Shown one piece after another: positions 22,254 through 31,632 of a stretch of DNA of 64,000 nt (its first letter is position 1; the number at the start of each line of letters is the position of its first letter). Both the position numbers and the translations under genes were made by a program. This DNA comes from Listeria rocourtiae FSL F6-920 (GTDB lineage Bacteria; Bacillota; Bacilli; Lactobacillales; Listeriaceae), in assembly GCF_000525975.1 (NCBI RefSeq), contig NZ_AODK01000022.1, forward strand, positions 30,265 to 94,264. The letters are read 5' to 3'. The notes below the pieces were generated by a model. That model saw nothing but the letters and a program-made list of their open reading frames with translations, did no database searches and had not been told where the DNA came from.

Positions 22254-22570
22254 GGGTAATTGGCAGTGCAGTGAGTTACAGCTATGCGAAACATGATGAA
22301 CGAGAGATTGTCTGAGGATCATCTGGATAAATAGGAATGCTACTGGAAATAGTGATATGAAGGCGTTCGAACTCGAGCCAGATGCACTTGTACTTCCATT
22401 TTTGCGGGACCGTACTTTTACCGATTGTCTGAAGATGTATAAAATTAATTCCTTGTCGTGGGGAACGATTTTGGTATGTCTAGCGTTTTTTCATGTAATA
22501 GAATTTTACGCGAAAAGAAATGGCAGACCTGTAAATGGTCCAGTTAAAAAGAGTAAGGAGGTAGCAACTT

Positions 22571-22789
22571 ATGGCAAAAGAAGATGTAATCGAAGTGGAA
22601 GGTACAGTGGAAGACACATTGCCTAACGCGATGTTCAAAGTTGTACTAGAAAATGGTCATACTGTTTTAGCTACAGTTTCTGGCAAAATCCGTATGCACT
22701 ATATTCGTATTTTACCAGGTGATAAAGTAACGGTGGAACTTTCCCCGTATGACTTGACACGTGGCAGAATCACTTACCGTTTTAAATAA
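22571..22789 (+). CDS. infA: Translation initiation factor IF-1
   Basis: 72 residues, [20 protein letters not shown] and a single OB fold ending YRFK; full length for IF-1. It blocks the A site during initiation. AAGGAGG precedes the start. Confidence 0.98.
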   Translation: MAKEDVIEVEGTVEDTLPNAMFKVVLENGHTVLATVSGKIRMHYIRILPGDKVTVELSPYDLTRGRITYRFK

Positions 22790-22872
22790 TAATTTGTCGG
22801 AAATGAAATTATATACCGGTCTGGTTCGCCAGCTAGTTTTCAATCGGTTTATAGAGACATTTTCTCTAGTAA

Positions 22873-23004
<132 letters not shown>

Positions 23005-23022
23005 GAGGAGGTGCTTTTATAA

Positions 23023-23388
23023 ATGGCACGTATTGCAGGTGTTGATGTTCCGCGCGAAAAGCGTATCGTAATATCTTTGACTTACATCTATGGTATCGGT
23101 AACCAAACGGCTAAGGATGTATTAAAAGAAGCAGGTGTTTCTGAAAATACTCGTACTCGTGATTTGACTGAGGATGAACTTGGTAAAATCCGTGAACTAG
23201 TTGACAAAATTAAGGTTGAGGGTGATCTTCGTCGTGAAGTGAACTTGAATATCAAGCGTTTGATTGAAATCGGTTCTTATCGTGGCATGCGTCATCGTCG
23301 TGGTCTACCAGTTCGTGGACAAAACACGAAGAACAACGCACGTACTCGTAAAGGCCCATTAAAAACGGTCGCAGGTAAGAAGAAATAA
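23023..23388 (+). CDS. rpsM: Ribosomal protein S13
   Basis: 121 residues, [13 protein letters not shown] start, [20 protein letters not shown] near the end. S13 contacts the 50S subunit and P-site tRNA. Behind AGAGGAGGTG. Confidence 0.98.
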   Translation: MARIAGVDVPREKRIVISLTYIYGIGNQTAKDVLKEAGVSENTRTRDLTEDELGKIRELVDKIKVEGDLRREVNLNIKRLIEIGSYRGMRHRRGLPVRGQNTKNNARTRKGPLKTVAGKKK

Positions 23389-23419
23389 TTAATTAGTAAG
23401 TAAAGGAGGTAGTTTGTGA

Positions 23420-23809
23420 ATGGCTCGTAAAACTAATACTCGTAAACGTCGTGTGAAAAAGAATATCGAAGCTGGTATTGCACACATTCGTTCTACATTC
23501 AATAATACAATCGTAACGATTACTGACATGCATGGTAACGCAGTAGCATGGTCAAGTGCAGGAGCTTTAGGATTCAAAGGAGCTCGTAAATCGACACCTT
23601 TCGCAGCGCAATTAGCGGCAGAAACGTGTGCAAAAGCTGCACAAGAGCATGGTTTAAAAACTTTGGAAGTAACAGTTAAAGGACCAGGTTCAGGACGTGA
23701 AGCAGCAATTCGTGCGCTTCAAGCGGCAGGTCTTGATGTAACTGCTATTAAAGATGTGACTCCAGTTCCTCATAACGGATGTCGTCCTCCAAAACGTCGT
23801 CGTGTCTAA
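23420..23809 (+). CDS. rpsK: Ribosomal protein S11
   Basis: 129 residues with [20 protein letters not shown] and the [19 protein letters not shown]-terminus of S11. AAAGGAGG precedes. Complete. Confidence 0.98.
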   Translation: MARKTNTRKRRVKKNIEAGIAHIRSTFNNTIVTITDMHGNAVAWSSAGALGFKGARKSTPFAAQLAAETCAKAAQEHGLKTLEVTVKGPGSGREAAIRALQAAGLDVTAIKDVTPVPHNGCRPPKRRRV

Positions 23810-23903
23810 GTAGTCGTATTTTGTTTGCAACTTTGAACTATTGTCACGAGATTCTTCATAAGGATCTTAGCCAAAGAGACGTTTTGAAGGAGGGTAAATT
23901 TGA

Positions 23904-24848
23904 ATGATCGAAATTGAAAAACCGAAAATCGAGACGATTGAGATCAGCGATGATGCCAAGTATGGAAAGTTTGTTGTAGAGCCACTAGAGCGTGGATATG
24001 GTACAACTTTGGGTAACTCCTTACGTCGTATTCTGTTATCTTCTCTTCCTGGTGCTGCAGTGACATCTATCCAAATCGATGGAGCGTTACATGAGTTTTC
24101 TGTAATCGAAGGTGTAGTAGAAGATGTAACAAGCATGATTTTAAATATCAAGAAACTTGCACTTAAAGTGTATGCCGAAGATGACAAAACTTTGGAAATT
24201 GATATGCAAGGCCCAGGCGTTGTAACTGCCGGCGATATTAACTATGATAGCGATGTTGAAATTCTGAATCCAGATCTTCACATTTGTACGCTTAGTGATA
24301 ACGCAAAATTCCATGTTCGCCTGAATGCGGCACGTGGTCGTGGTTATACACCTGCGGATCAAAATAAACGTGAAAATATGCCAATCGGTGTGTTACCAGT
24401 AGACTCGATTTTTAGCCCGGTTATCCGTGTTAACTATCAAGTGGAAACAACACGTGTTGGACAATCCACGAATTATGATAAGCTTACTTTTGATGTTTTA
24501 ACTGATGGAAGTATTAGCCCTGAAGAAGCTGTTTCCTTGGGAGCAAAAATTCTTACAGAGCATTTAAATATTTTTGTTGACTTAACAGATGAAGCCCAAA
24601 AAGCAGAAATCATGATTGAAAAAGAAGAAAGCCATAAAGAGAAAGTGCTTGAGATGACAATTGAAGAATTGGACTTATCTGTTCGTTCTTACAACTGTTT
24701 GAAACGCGCTGGAATCAATACAGTACAGGAATTAGCTGACAAATCTGAGGATGATATGATGAAAGTTCGTAACTTGGGTCGTAAATCTTTAGAAGAAGTA
24801 AAAGTGAAACTGTCTGATCTTGGCTTAGGTTTACGAAACGAAAATTAA
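23904..24848 (+). CDS. rpoA: RNA polymerase alpha subunit
   Basis: 314 residues: N-terminal assembly domain with [20 protein letters not shown], a linker, and a C-terminal DNA/activator-binding domain ([16 protein letters not shown] ... [12 protein letters not shown]). AAGGAGGG precedes the start. It lies between rpsK and rplQ as in all Firmicutes. Confidence 0.99.
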   Translation: MIEIEKPKIETIEISDDAKYGKFVVEPLERGYGTTLGNSLRRILLSSLPGAAVTSIQIDGALHEFSVIEGVVEDVTSMILNIKKLALKVYAEDDKTLEIDMQGPGVVTAGDINYDSDVEILNPDLHICTLSDNAKFHVRLNAARGRGYTPADQNKRENMPIGVLPVDSIFSPVIRVNYQVETTRVGQSTNYDKLTFDVLTDGSISPEEAVSLGAKILTEHLNIFVDLTDEAQKAEIMIEKEESHKEKVLEMTIEELDLSVRSYNCLKRAGINTVQELADKSEDDMMKVRNLGRKSLEEVKVKLSDLGLGLRNEN

Positions 24849-24875
24849 TTTTTACTTTGTGAAGGAGGGAATTCC

Positions 24876-25283
24876 ATGGGTTACAGAAAATTAGGTCGTA
24901 CTAAATCGCAACGTAAAGCATTGCTACGTGATCTAGCGACTGATTTAATCGTTTTCGAACGTATCGAAACAACAGAAGCGAAAGCAAAAGAGATTCGTTC
25001 AATCGTTGAAAAATTGATTACTTCTGGTAAAAAAGGAGACTTGCACTCTCGTCGTCAAGCAGCTGCTTTTGTACGCCACGAAGTTGTTAACGTGGTACAA
25101 AAAGAAGTGAAAGATAAAGATGGTAACACTGTGACAAAAAATCGTCCAGTTTACGCTTTGCAAAAATTATTTGATGATGTTGCTCCACGTTACGCGGAAC
25201 GTCAAGGCGGATATACTCGCATCTTGAAAAAAGGTCCTCGTCGCGGTGATGGCGCACCAATGGTTATCATTGAATTAGTATAA
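24876..25283 (+). CDS. rplQ: Ribosomal protein L17
   Basis: 135 residues, [20 protein letters not shown] start and a LYKV-like end region [16 protein letters not shown] in variant form. Last gene of the ribosomal superoperon. In Listeria and Bacillus the EcfA/EcfT genes, truA, rplM and rpsI often follow; here they do not, so that block lies elsewhere or a rearrangement has occurred. Confidence 0.97.
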   Translation: MGYRKLGRTKSQRKALLRDLATDLIVFERIETTEAKAKEIRSIVEKLITSGKKGDLHSRRQAAAFVRHEVVNVVQKEVKDKDGNTVTKNRPVYALQKLFDDVAPRYAERQGGYTRILKKGPRRGDGAPMVIIELV

Positions 25284-25344
25284 TTCATGTGTTAAAGCAA
25301 GTGGAGTGTTACGATAAGCGGCTCGCTGTCTTGTCTAGCTCTGT

Positions 25345-25394
25345 GTGTCTTCTCTCTCACAATTGGTGTAGGGAGAAGCGCAGGCTTTTTTTTT
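25345..25394 (+). terminator. Terminator of the ribosomal superoperon
   Basis: CTTCTCTC pairs with GGGAGAAG across a 15-base loop, with flanking pairs, followed by nine T. It lies about 60 bases after rplQ. Confidence 0.8.
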
Positions 25395-25438
25395 GTTGTG
25401 AATGGGGGGCAACCCTTATTCATGATTTTACATATGTC

Positions 25439-25477
25439 AAAAAAGACTTATCGATTTTTATCGATGAGTCTTTTTTT
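25439..25477. terminator. Second, bidirectional terminator
   Basis: AAAAAAGACT-ATCGAT and ATCGAT-AGTCTTTTTTT form a near-perfect stem with A and T runs on both sides, able to stop transcription on either strand. It insulates the VIT-family gene from the ribosomal operon. Confidence 0.8.
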
Positions 25478-25494
25478 GTACGCTGTTAACTATC

Positions 25495-25523
25495 TTGTTT
25501 AAAGCTATGTAGTTAGATATAAT
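25495..25523 (+). promoter_or_regulatory. Promoter of the VIT-family gene
   Basis: TTGTTT at 25495-25500, exactly 17 bases, TATAAT at 25518-25523. It lies 27 bases upstream of the TTG start. Confidence 0.75.
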
Positions 25524-25549
25524 GATGTATAAGATAAGGAGGTGCGCAT

Positions 25550-26227
25550 TTGAAAAATTCAACAATGAGTCAGAAATTAAATATTCTTCGTGCAGGTGTT
25601 TTAGGCGCGAATGATGGAATAGTATCAGTAGCTGGTATTGTTATTGGTGTTGCTGGGGCAACGACGGAAGTTAGGACCATTTTTATTGCAGGGATTGCAG
25701 GTCTTGTGGCGGGTGCTTTATCGATGGCGGGCGGAGAATATGTTTCAGTTAGCACGCAAAAAGATACCGAAAAGGCTGTTATTAATAAGGAAAAAGCAGA
25801 ATTGGCAAATGATTATGATGGTGAACTTGAGGAACTCGCGGATATTTATATTGAAAAAGGGCTATCCAAAGACTTAGCAAAGCAGGTTGCGACTCAATTG
25901 ATGGAAAAGGATGCTCTGGCTGCGCATTCGGAAGCTGAGCTTGGCCTTCAGTTGAATGACTATGCGAATCCTTGGCAGGCAGCCTTATCATCTTTATTTT
26001 CTTTTGCCGTAGGAGCAGTTTTACCATTACTTACGATATTACTTCTACCTACAGATGCTCGAATTGCATGGACTTTTATCGCGGTTTTGATCGCACTTGC
26101 ACTGACGGGCTACATTAGTGCTTATTTAGGGGAGGCACCAAAGCGAAATGCAGTTTTGCGAAACATGCTAGTTGGGATGTTGACGATGCTTGTGACATAC
26201 GGAGTTGGTGCCTTTGTTGGGGTGTAA
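25550..26227 (+). CDS. VIT1/CCC1-family metal (Fe/Mn) transporter
   Basis: 225 residues with a TTG start behind AAGGAGGTG. N-terminal segment RAGVLGANDGIVSVAGIVIG and SMAGGEYVSVSTQKD are hallmarks of the VIT/CCC1 family. A charged cytoplasmic metal-binding middle (E/K-rich, residues 80-140) and three more membrane segments follow. In yeast and plants the family loads iron or manganese into vacuoles; in bacteria it is thought to export or buffer these metals. Single-gene unit with its own promoter. No Fur-like box was seen at the promoter. Confidence 0.88.
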   Translation: MKNSTMSQKLNILRAGVLGANDGIVSVAGIVIGVAGATTEVRTIFIAGIAGLVAGALSMAGGEYVSVSTQKDTEKAVINKEKAELANDYDGELEELADIYIEKGLSKDLAKQVATQLMEKDALAAHSEAELGLQLNDYANPWQAALSSLFSFAVGAVLPLLTILLLPTDARIAWTFIAVLIALALTGYISAYLGEAPKRNAVLRNMLVGMLTMLVTYGVGAFVGV

Positions 26228-26354
26228 GCGAAAAAAATAGTGGAAAAGGGGACTCCATTTCTGGTATGATTGTGGAGTTGGATGAATTTACTGACTTTGC
26301 TGACAAAGGGATATTTGGGTTAGTGATACATAATAAGGAAGGATGTTTTGGAAA

Positions 26355-27218
26355 ATGACAGAGCGAATTTCGGGAAAGACGCAGTTGATTGGATTACTAG
26401 GCACGCCGATTTCTCATAGTTTATCTCCTAAAATGCACAATGAAGCGTTTACTAGATTGGGGTTAGATTATGTTTATTTGGCGTTTGATGTTGGAACAGA
26501 GCAATTAGAGGATGTTCTAAAGGGGTATCGGGCGATGGGGATTCGCGGTTGTAATGTGACGATGCCAAATAAAGTGTTGGTGCGTGATTACTTAGATGCT
26601 CTGTCTCCTGCTGCGAAATTGGCTGGTGCAGTGAACACGATTGTAAATGAGGATGGAATTTTGACTGGGCATATTACGGATGGAACAGGGTATATGCGTG
26701 CTCTTATGGAAGAGGGCATTGATATTATTGGCGACAAAATAACGATTGCAGGTGCGGGTGGTGCTGCAACAGCGATTTGTATTCAGGCGGCGCTTGATGG
26801 AGTGAAAGAGATTTCGATTTTTAATCGTCAGGATGCGTTTTATGAGCGTGCGAAACAGCTAGTGCTTGATATTAACGCAAAAACGGCTTGTAAGGCACAA
26901 TTATTTGATTTGGCTGATTTGGAATCGCTGCGAGGTGAAATCGCGAGTAGTGTTATATTTATCAATGCGACTTCGGTTGGTATGGAACCACTTGTTGGTC
27001 AAAGTGTTGTACCGGATACATCATATTTTCGACCAGGTTTGATTGTGTCGGATGTGGTTTATGTTCCAGCGAAAACGCAATTGTTAGAAATGGCGGAAGG
27101 CGTTGGATGCAAAACGGTGAATGGGCTTGGCATGATGTTATGGCAAGGTGCGAAGGCGTTTGAAATTTGGACTGGAGAAGAGATGCCAGTGGATGATATT
27201 AAAGCATTGATATTTTAA
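26355..27218 (+). CDS. aroE: Shikimate dehydrogenase
   Basis: 287 residues. LLGTPISHSLSPKMHNEAF near the start binds shikimate, and NVTMPNK carries the catalytic lysine. The NAD(P) Rossmann motif IAGAGGAATAI is near residue 134. It interconverts 3-dehydroshikimate and shikimate (or quinate in related enzymes). The start is at MTERIS (26355), ten bases after GGAAGG; an ATG at 26343 would sit on top of the ribosome site. Neighbours aroD and an MFS permease suggest a catabolic shikimate/quinate role rather than the biosynthetic pathway; that is inference. Confidence 0.92.
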   Translation: MTERISGKTQLIGLLGTPISHSLSPKMHNEAFTRLGLDYVYLAFDVGTEQLEDVLKGYRAMGIRGCNVTMPNKVLVRDYLDALSPAAKLAGAVNTIVNEDGILTGHITDGTGYMRALMEEGIDIIGDKITIAGAGGAATAICIQAALDGVKEISIFNRQDAFYERAKQLVLDINAKTACKAQLFDLADLESLRGEIASSVIFINATSVGMEPLVGQSVVPDTSYFRPGLIVSDVVYVPAKTQLLEMAEGVGCKTVNGLGMMLWQGAKAFEIWTGEEMPVDDIKALIF

Positions 27219-27236
27219 AGTGAAGGGTGATCAGGT

Positions 27237-27998
27237 ATGAAGCGTGTTATTGTGAGGGATATTGTCATCGGGGAAGGCATGCCGAGTATTTGTGTGCCAA
27301 TGGTCAGCAAAACGGCGGCGCAATTATTAGAGGAAGCACAAATGTTAGTAGGAATTGACTTAGACATTGTGGAATGGCGGGTGGATTTTTATGAGGATGT
27401 GGAAGATATTGCGAAAGTGAAGGAGACTTTGCGTGATATTCGTAGCATTTTAAATAATATACCGCTTATTTTTACGTTCCGTAGTGCAAAAGAGGGCGGT
27501 GAGCGTGCGTTATCGTTGGTGGACTATGTGACATTGAACTTAGAGGTTGCGGAGACTGGCATGGTTGATATGGTGGATGTCGAGTTATTTACGGGTGATG
27601 CAGAAGTTGTCGCGCTTGTTAAAGCTGTGCATAATGCAGGGGCGAAGATAATTATGTCAAATCATGATTTTGAGAAGACTCCAAGCGAGGATGAGATTGT
27701 GGCGAGACTTGTTAAGATGCAAGAGTTTGATGCAGACCTACCTAAAATTGCTGTGATGCCGCAATCGGAGACGGATGTGTTAACATTACTCAGTGCAACG
27801 AACCGGATGCGCGAGCAGTATGCGAACCGTCCGATTGTGACAATGTCAATGGCGGGAGCGGGCGTTATTTCACGTTTAGCTGGAGAAATCTTTGGATCGG
27901 CATTGACTTTTGGAGCGGCAAGAAAGGCTTCCGCGCCAGGGCAAGTTCCAGTGGATGAGCTCCGCCAAGTATTGACGTTATTGCATAAGAGCTTATAA
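27237..27998 (+). CDS. aroD: 3-Dehydroquinate dehydratase, type I
   Basis: 253 residues, class I (Schiff-base) enzyme: DIVEWRVDFY near residue 45, and IIMSNHDFEKTP with the catalytic histidine near 143. PKIAVMPQSETDVL carries a lysine in the usual Schiff-base position. It dehydrates 3-dehydroquinate to 3-dehydroshikimate. It lies 18 bases after aroE and is likely co-transcribed with it. Confidence 0.93.
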   Translation: MKRVIVRDIVIGEGMPSICVPMVSKTAAQLLEEAQMLVGIDLDIVEWRVDFYEDVEDIAKVKETLRDIRSILNNIPLIFTFRSAKEGGERALSLVDYVTLNLEVAETGMVDMVDVELFTGDAEVVALVKAVHNAGAKIIMSNHDFEKTPSEDEIVARLVKMQEFDADLPKIAVMPQSETDVLTLLSATNRMREQYANRPIVTMSMAGAGVISRLAGEIFGSALTFGAARKASAPGQVPVDELRQVLTLLHKSL

Positions 27999-28071
27999 AT
28001 AAGGAGCCTCATAGAAAATTTTTTTCGAAAAGAGGCTTCATATAGTATTTTAAGGCATCGGGGGGAAAAGG

Positions 28072-29373
28072 ATGGAGCAACGGATAGAATTAGGTAAAGT
28101 TGTCACAACAAAGAAAAAATTTAGATATTGGATTGGTTTGTTACTCGGATTTGGATGTTTGGTGAATTATTTTGATCGGATTAATTTAACGGTGGCAGGC
28201 CAAGTCTTGATGGATGAACTTAGTATTTCACCTGCTATGTTTGGCATTTTGTTGTCGTCATTTTCTTGGACATATGCATTGATGCAGATTCCGATGGGCG
28301 TTGTATTAGATAGGGTTGGTGTGAAGTGGTTGAACCGGATTTGTTCGGTTGTGTGGGTTTTCGCGACAGGACTGACGGCTTTTATTAGTGGATTACTGCC
28401 ATTATTTATTTTGAGGCTATCACTTGGTGTAGCGGAAGCCCCAGCATTTAGTGCAGCTTCGAAGGCAACTGGTTACTGGTTTCCGCTCAAGGAACGCGGG
28501 TTTGCGACAGCGATGTTTGATATGTCTTCGAAGCTTTCGAACGTGATTGGTGTGCCGATGGTTGCTTTTATTATTGCAAAATGGGGTTGGCGTGAGGCAT
28601 TCATTGTAACAGCGCTTATTAGTATTGTTTACTGTGTGTGGTTTTGGATGCTTTATCGCGACCCCGAGGAACATCCGCGTCTTTCAGAGGAGGAGCTGAA
28701 CTACATTCAATCGGGGGATGTTCAAAAACAAGTGGCACCAGGTGAAGGCAGTGGTTTGTTCTATTTGATGAGACAGCGTAAATTGTGGGCGCTTGCGATT
28801 GGTGCTGCGGCATATAATTATTCGTTCTTTTTATTTTTGACTTGGCTGCCCAATTATTTAATGCGGGAGCTTCATTTGGATATTATGAAATCGGGCTTAT
28901 ATACGGCGATTCCATGGGCTTGTGGAGCCTTGTCTAGCGTTTTGGTTGGCGGACTTTTTGTTGATTTTCTGATTAAGAAAGGGTTTGATCCATCAAAGGT
29001 TCGGAAATTATTTTTGACGATTGGGATGTTACTCGGGCTCGCGGTTATCGGTGCTGCCACGACGAAGGATACGCAGACGGCAATTATTTTCTTTAGTATT
29101 GCTGTGTCAGGGATTTGTATTGCATCTACGATTAATTGGTCGATGCCATCGATTCTAGCGCCTAATGGTTCGGTTGGTACTGTGGGTGGTTTCATGAACT
29201 TTGTTGGGAATTTGACGGCAATAGCGGCTCCAATCGTGACAGGATTTATTGTTGGTGCGACAGGCAGTTTTTCAATTGCTTTTGTTGTGGCAGGCGTCGT
29301 GATGTTGATCGGGATTCTATCAATCACTCTTTTCCTTGGACGTATTGAAAAAATTCCGGATGAGGATAAATAG
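28072..29373 (+). CDS. MFS permease, anion:cation symporter type (possible quinate/shikimate uptake)
   Basis: 433 residues with 12 predicted membrane segments. NYFDRINLTVAG in the first segment and MGVVLDRVGVKWLNR between segments 2 and 3 are typical of the ACS subfamily (hexuronate, galactonate, phthalate carriers). The central loop is short and Glu-rich. The substrate is not readable from sequence, but the position 73 bases after aroD suggests import of quinate, shikimate or a related acid. The gap holds a GAGCCTC ... GAGGCTTC hairpin. No regulator gene is adjacent. Confidence 0.85.
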   Translation: MEQRIELGKVVTTKKKFRYWIGLLLGFGCLVNYFDRINLTVAGQVLMDELSISPAMFGILLSSFSWTYALMQIPMGVVLDRVGVKWLNRICSVVWVFATGLTAFISGLLPLFILRLSLGVAEAPAFSAASKATGYWFPLKERGFATAMFDMSSKLSNVIGVPMVAFIIAKWGWREAFIVTALISIVYCVWFWMLYRDPEEHPRLSEEELNYIQSGDVQKQVAPGEGSGLFYLMRQRKLWALAIGAAAYNYSFFLFLTWLPNYLMRELHLDIMKSGLYTAIPWACGALSSVLVGGLFVDFLIKKGFDPSKVRKLFLTIGMLLGLAVIGAATTKDTQTAIIFFSIAVSGICIASTINWSMPSILAPNGSVGTVGGFMNFVGNLTAIAAPIVTGFIVGATGSFSIAFVVAGVVMLIGILSITLFLGRIEKIPDEDK

Positions 29374-29381
29374 CGAATTTC

Positions 29382-30494
29382 CTAGGAGTGGCCTAAGCTT
29401 GCATCATCATTTTTGATGACGGCGAGAATGACGCCGAGCGCAATCATATTGCCAAGTGTTGAACTGCCACCGTAACTGATGAAAGGTAGCGGAATCCCAG
29501 TTAGTGGCATAAGGCCAATGGTCATCGCGATATTCTGGAAAATATTGAAGGCGAACATCATGGCGAAACCAGCGATGACGTATGTGGAAAAACTGTTTTT
29601 CATATGCAATGCGGCGATGATGAGTTGGTGGATGAAGAGCATGAACAGGATGAGCAGTAAGCTGGCACCTATGAAACCAAATTGATTGCCAATAGTGCTG
29701 AAAATCATGTCTGTATGGCTTTCTGGGATGTAAACGGATGATGCGTTGCTACCGGACATGGTACCAGAGCCAATTGCTTTTAAAGAGCGATCCACTTGAT
29801 AGAAAGAATTAGGATCGCTTGCAGGGTCGAGCCACGTGTTGACGCGCCGGAACTGGTAGCTTTTGAAGCCAATTTTTTCGAGTAGAGAGACGTGATAGAC
29901 GACGAGATAAAGGCCGCCAGTGACTACTACGACAAGTGATGTTAGGATGGCGATGATGAGTTTAGTCGATTTTAGAGCTATGATACTGATGGTGAAGGCG
30001 CTGACGAAATAGACGATGGTGGTACCTAGGTCGGGTTGTTTCATGATTAAAAGGAGGACGATGCCGGCAAGGGACCATGTGATGAGAATTTGTTTCCAGA
30101 TGATGCGTTCATATTTTGCTGCAAAATGTGCAATGACAACGATAAACATCGATTTGGCAATTTCAGATGGTTGCAAGGAAAATCCAGCTAACTGATACCA
30201 ACGTGTTGCGCCATTAATTTTTGGCACGAGTGGGTTTGGTATGAGGATGCCAGCGAGCAGGATAAGCATCGCGAGATAGACCCAAAGAATGTTGGCGCGT
30301 ACGAAGGTCATGTCGAATTTGGAGAGTAGGAACACTACGATAAATCCAACAATAATGAAAATGACTTGCATGCGAAAGAAGTTGGTATTGTATTGGTTCG
30401 TTTGTTGAGCCATGAAAATTGCGAGGCAGCTAATCATGGAGAGTAGACAGGCAATGACAACTAGGCTTTCACGGATTCTATTGTTGGTTTGCAT
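29382..30494 (-). CDS. SEDS-family peptidoglycan polymerase, RodA-like
   Basis: 370 residues, about ten membrane segments. The FtsW/RodA/SpoVE signature is present: IPESHTDMIFSTIGNQFG in the large loop and LTGIPLPFISYGGSSTLGN near the end. SEDS proteins polymerise lipid II into glycan strands with a partner class B PBP. The loop sequence is closer to RodA than to FtsW. Its start overlaps the end of the upstream SEDS gene by 17 bases, and that gene overlaps mgtA. So it appears to be third gene of a magnesium-controlled operon. No PBP gene is in the window. Confidence 0.9.
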   Translation of the reverse strand: MQTNNRIRESLVVIACLLSMISCLAIFMAQQTNQYNTNFFRMQVIFIIVGFIVVFLLSKFDMTFVRANILWVYLAMLILLAGILIPNPLVPKINGATRWYQLAGFSLQPSEIAKSMFIVVIAHFAAKYERIIWKQILITWSLAGIVLLLIMKQPDLGTTIVYFVSAFTISIIALKSTKLIIAILTSLVVVVTGGLYLVVYHVSLLEKIGFKSYQFRRVNTWLDPASDPNSFYQVDRSLKAIGSGTMSGSNASSVYIPESHTDMIFSTIGNQFGFIGASLLLILFMLFIHQLIIAALHMKNSFSTYVIAGFAMMFAFNIFQNIAMTIGLMPLTGIPLPFISYGGSSTLGNMIALGVILAVIKNDDASLGHS

Positions 30495-31632
30495 AGGTAT
30501 TCCTTCTTTCTGTGAGGGTTATTTGGCGTTCGGCGCTAATTAGAAATCCAACGCCGCATGATAATGTGATAGTAGATGTACCGCCAAAGCTAATAAATGG
30601 TAGCGGAACACCAGTGAGGGGGATGAGACCACTGACGCCACCGAGATTAAGGATGGCTTGGACGGCAATCCATGTCGCAAAGCCGATACAGATGGATGCA
30701 TCGAATGCAGAATGACTGCGGAGTGCGATGTGAAAGGCTTTTCCGATGAAAAATAGGATGAGGCTTAGGCTGATAAGAATGCCGATGATACCGAGTTCCT
30801 CTGCAATGATGGCACTAATAAAATCGGTATGGGATTCTGGCAGGAATCCGAGTTTTTGGATGCTTTGTCCGAACCCTTTGCCAAATATGCCACCGTCTGC
30901 AATCGCGTAGTAGCCGTTTCTGAGCTGATAGGAGGCGTCGAGGTTTGCTTCACTGAATGGATTAAGGAAGGCGAAACGACCGAGCCGGGCTTGACTGAAA
31001 AAATCGGGATGAAGCAAGTAGACGGTGCCTAGACTTAATATGGTAAATAGGATAATAGTGAATCCGATTTGCCCAAGTCTACGCGCTGTTAGTCCAGATG
31101 TTAGTAGTTGCGCAGCAAAAATACATAGAACGATGAAGCTTGTACCTAAATCTGGTTGCAAAATAATGAGTCCAGCGCAAAATAGAACATAGATAACGAG
31201 TAAGTAAGTGACGCGATTGGATTGTGTCATTTGCTTGAAGTAGTGCACGATGAAGTTTCCCGTAACAATGATGAGAAGCATTTTAACGAGTTCCGTAGGT
31301 TGTAGTGTTGCGCTACCGAACTGAATCCAGCGCTGGGCATTGTTTGTTGTGGTGCCGGTGAGTAGGACAAGAATTAGCAGGAAGACAGTGATGCCACCTG
31401 CTAATTTCATCGTTTTTTTCGTGCAAAAAGGTGTTGTTTTTAATTTGGCAAAGAAGAATAGGCATGCAAGCCCAATCGTGTAAAAGATGGCTTGCCGAAT
31501 GGCGAAATGTTCGCTGGATACGGCATAGCGATTGCCTGCAGATGCATAGCTGGCGCTGTATATCATCAGGCAACTCCAGATTCCTGTGGCGAGATAAGCG
31601 ATAACGATGATACGGTTTCGTTTTGTAAACAT
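30478..31632 (-). CDS. SEDS-family peptidoglycan polymerase, FtsW-like
   Basis: 384 residues with the FtsW-type loop LPESHTDFISAIIAEELG and LTGVPLPFISFGGTSTI. The start is taken at MFTKRNR (31632), whose ATG overlaps the mgtA stop as TGATG. The longer frame from 31725 runs through mgtA coding sequence. Together with the next gene it forms a tandem SEDS pair. Whether either is the essential housekeeping FtsW or RodA, or an extra copy induced under magnesium stress, cannot be told here. Confidence 0.9.
   Translation of the reverse strand: MFTKRNRIIVIAYLATGIWSCLMIYSASYASAGNRYAVSSEHFAIRQAIFYTIGLACLFFFAKLKTTPFCTKKTMKLAGGITVFLLILVLLTGTTTNNAQRWIQFGSATLQPTELVKMLLIIVTGNFIVHYFKQMTQSNRVTYLLVIYVLFCAGLIILQPDLGTSFIVLCIFAAQLLTSGLTARRLGQIGFTIILFTILSLGTVYLLHPDFFSQARLGRFAFLNPFSEANLDASYQLRNGYYAIADGGIFGKGFGQSIQKLGFLPESHTDFISAIIAEELGIIGILISLSLILFFIGKAFHIALRSHSAFDASICIGFATWIAVQAILNLGGVSGLIPLTGVPLPFISFGGTSTITLSCGVGFLISAERQITLTERRNTYANQQ

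Noticed and set aside
22357..22626. An 89-codon frame overlapping the start of infA
   Set aside because: No ribosome site, no recognisable family, and the end is infA read in another frame. Treated as untranslated leader.
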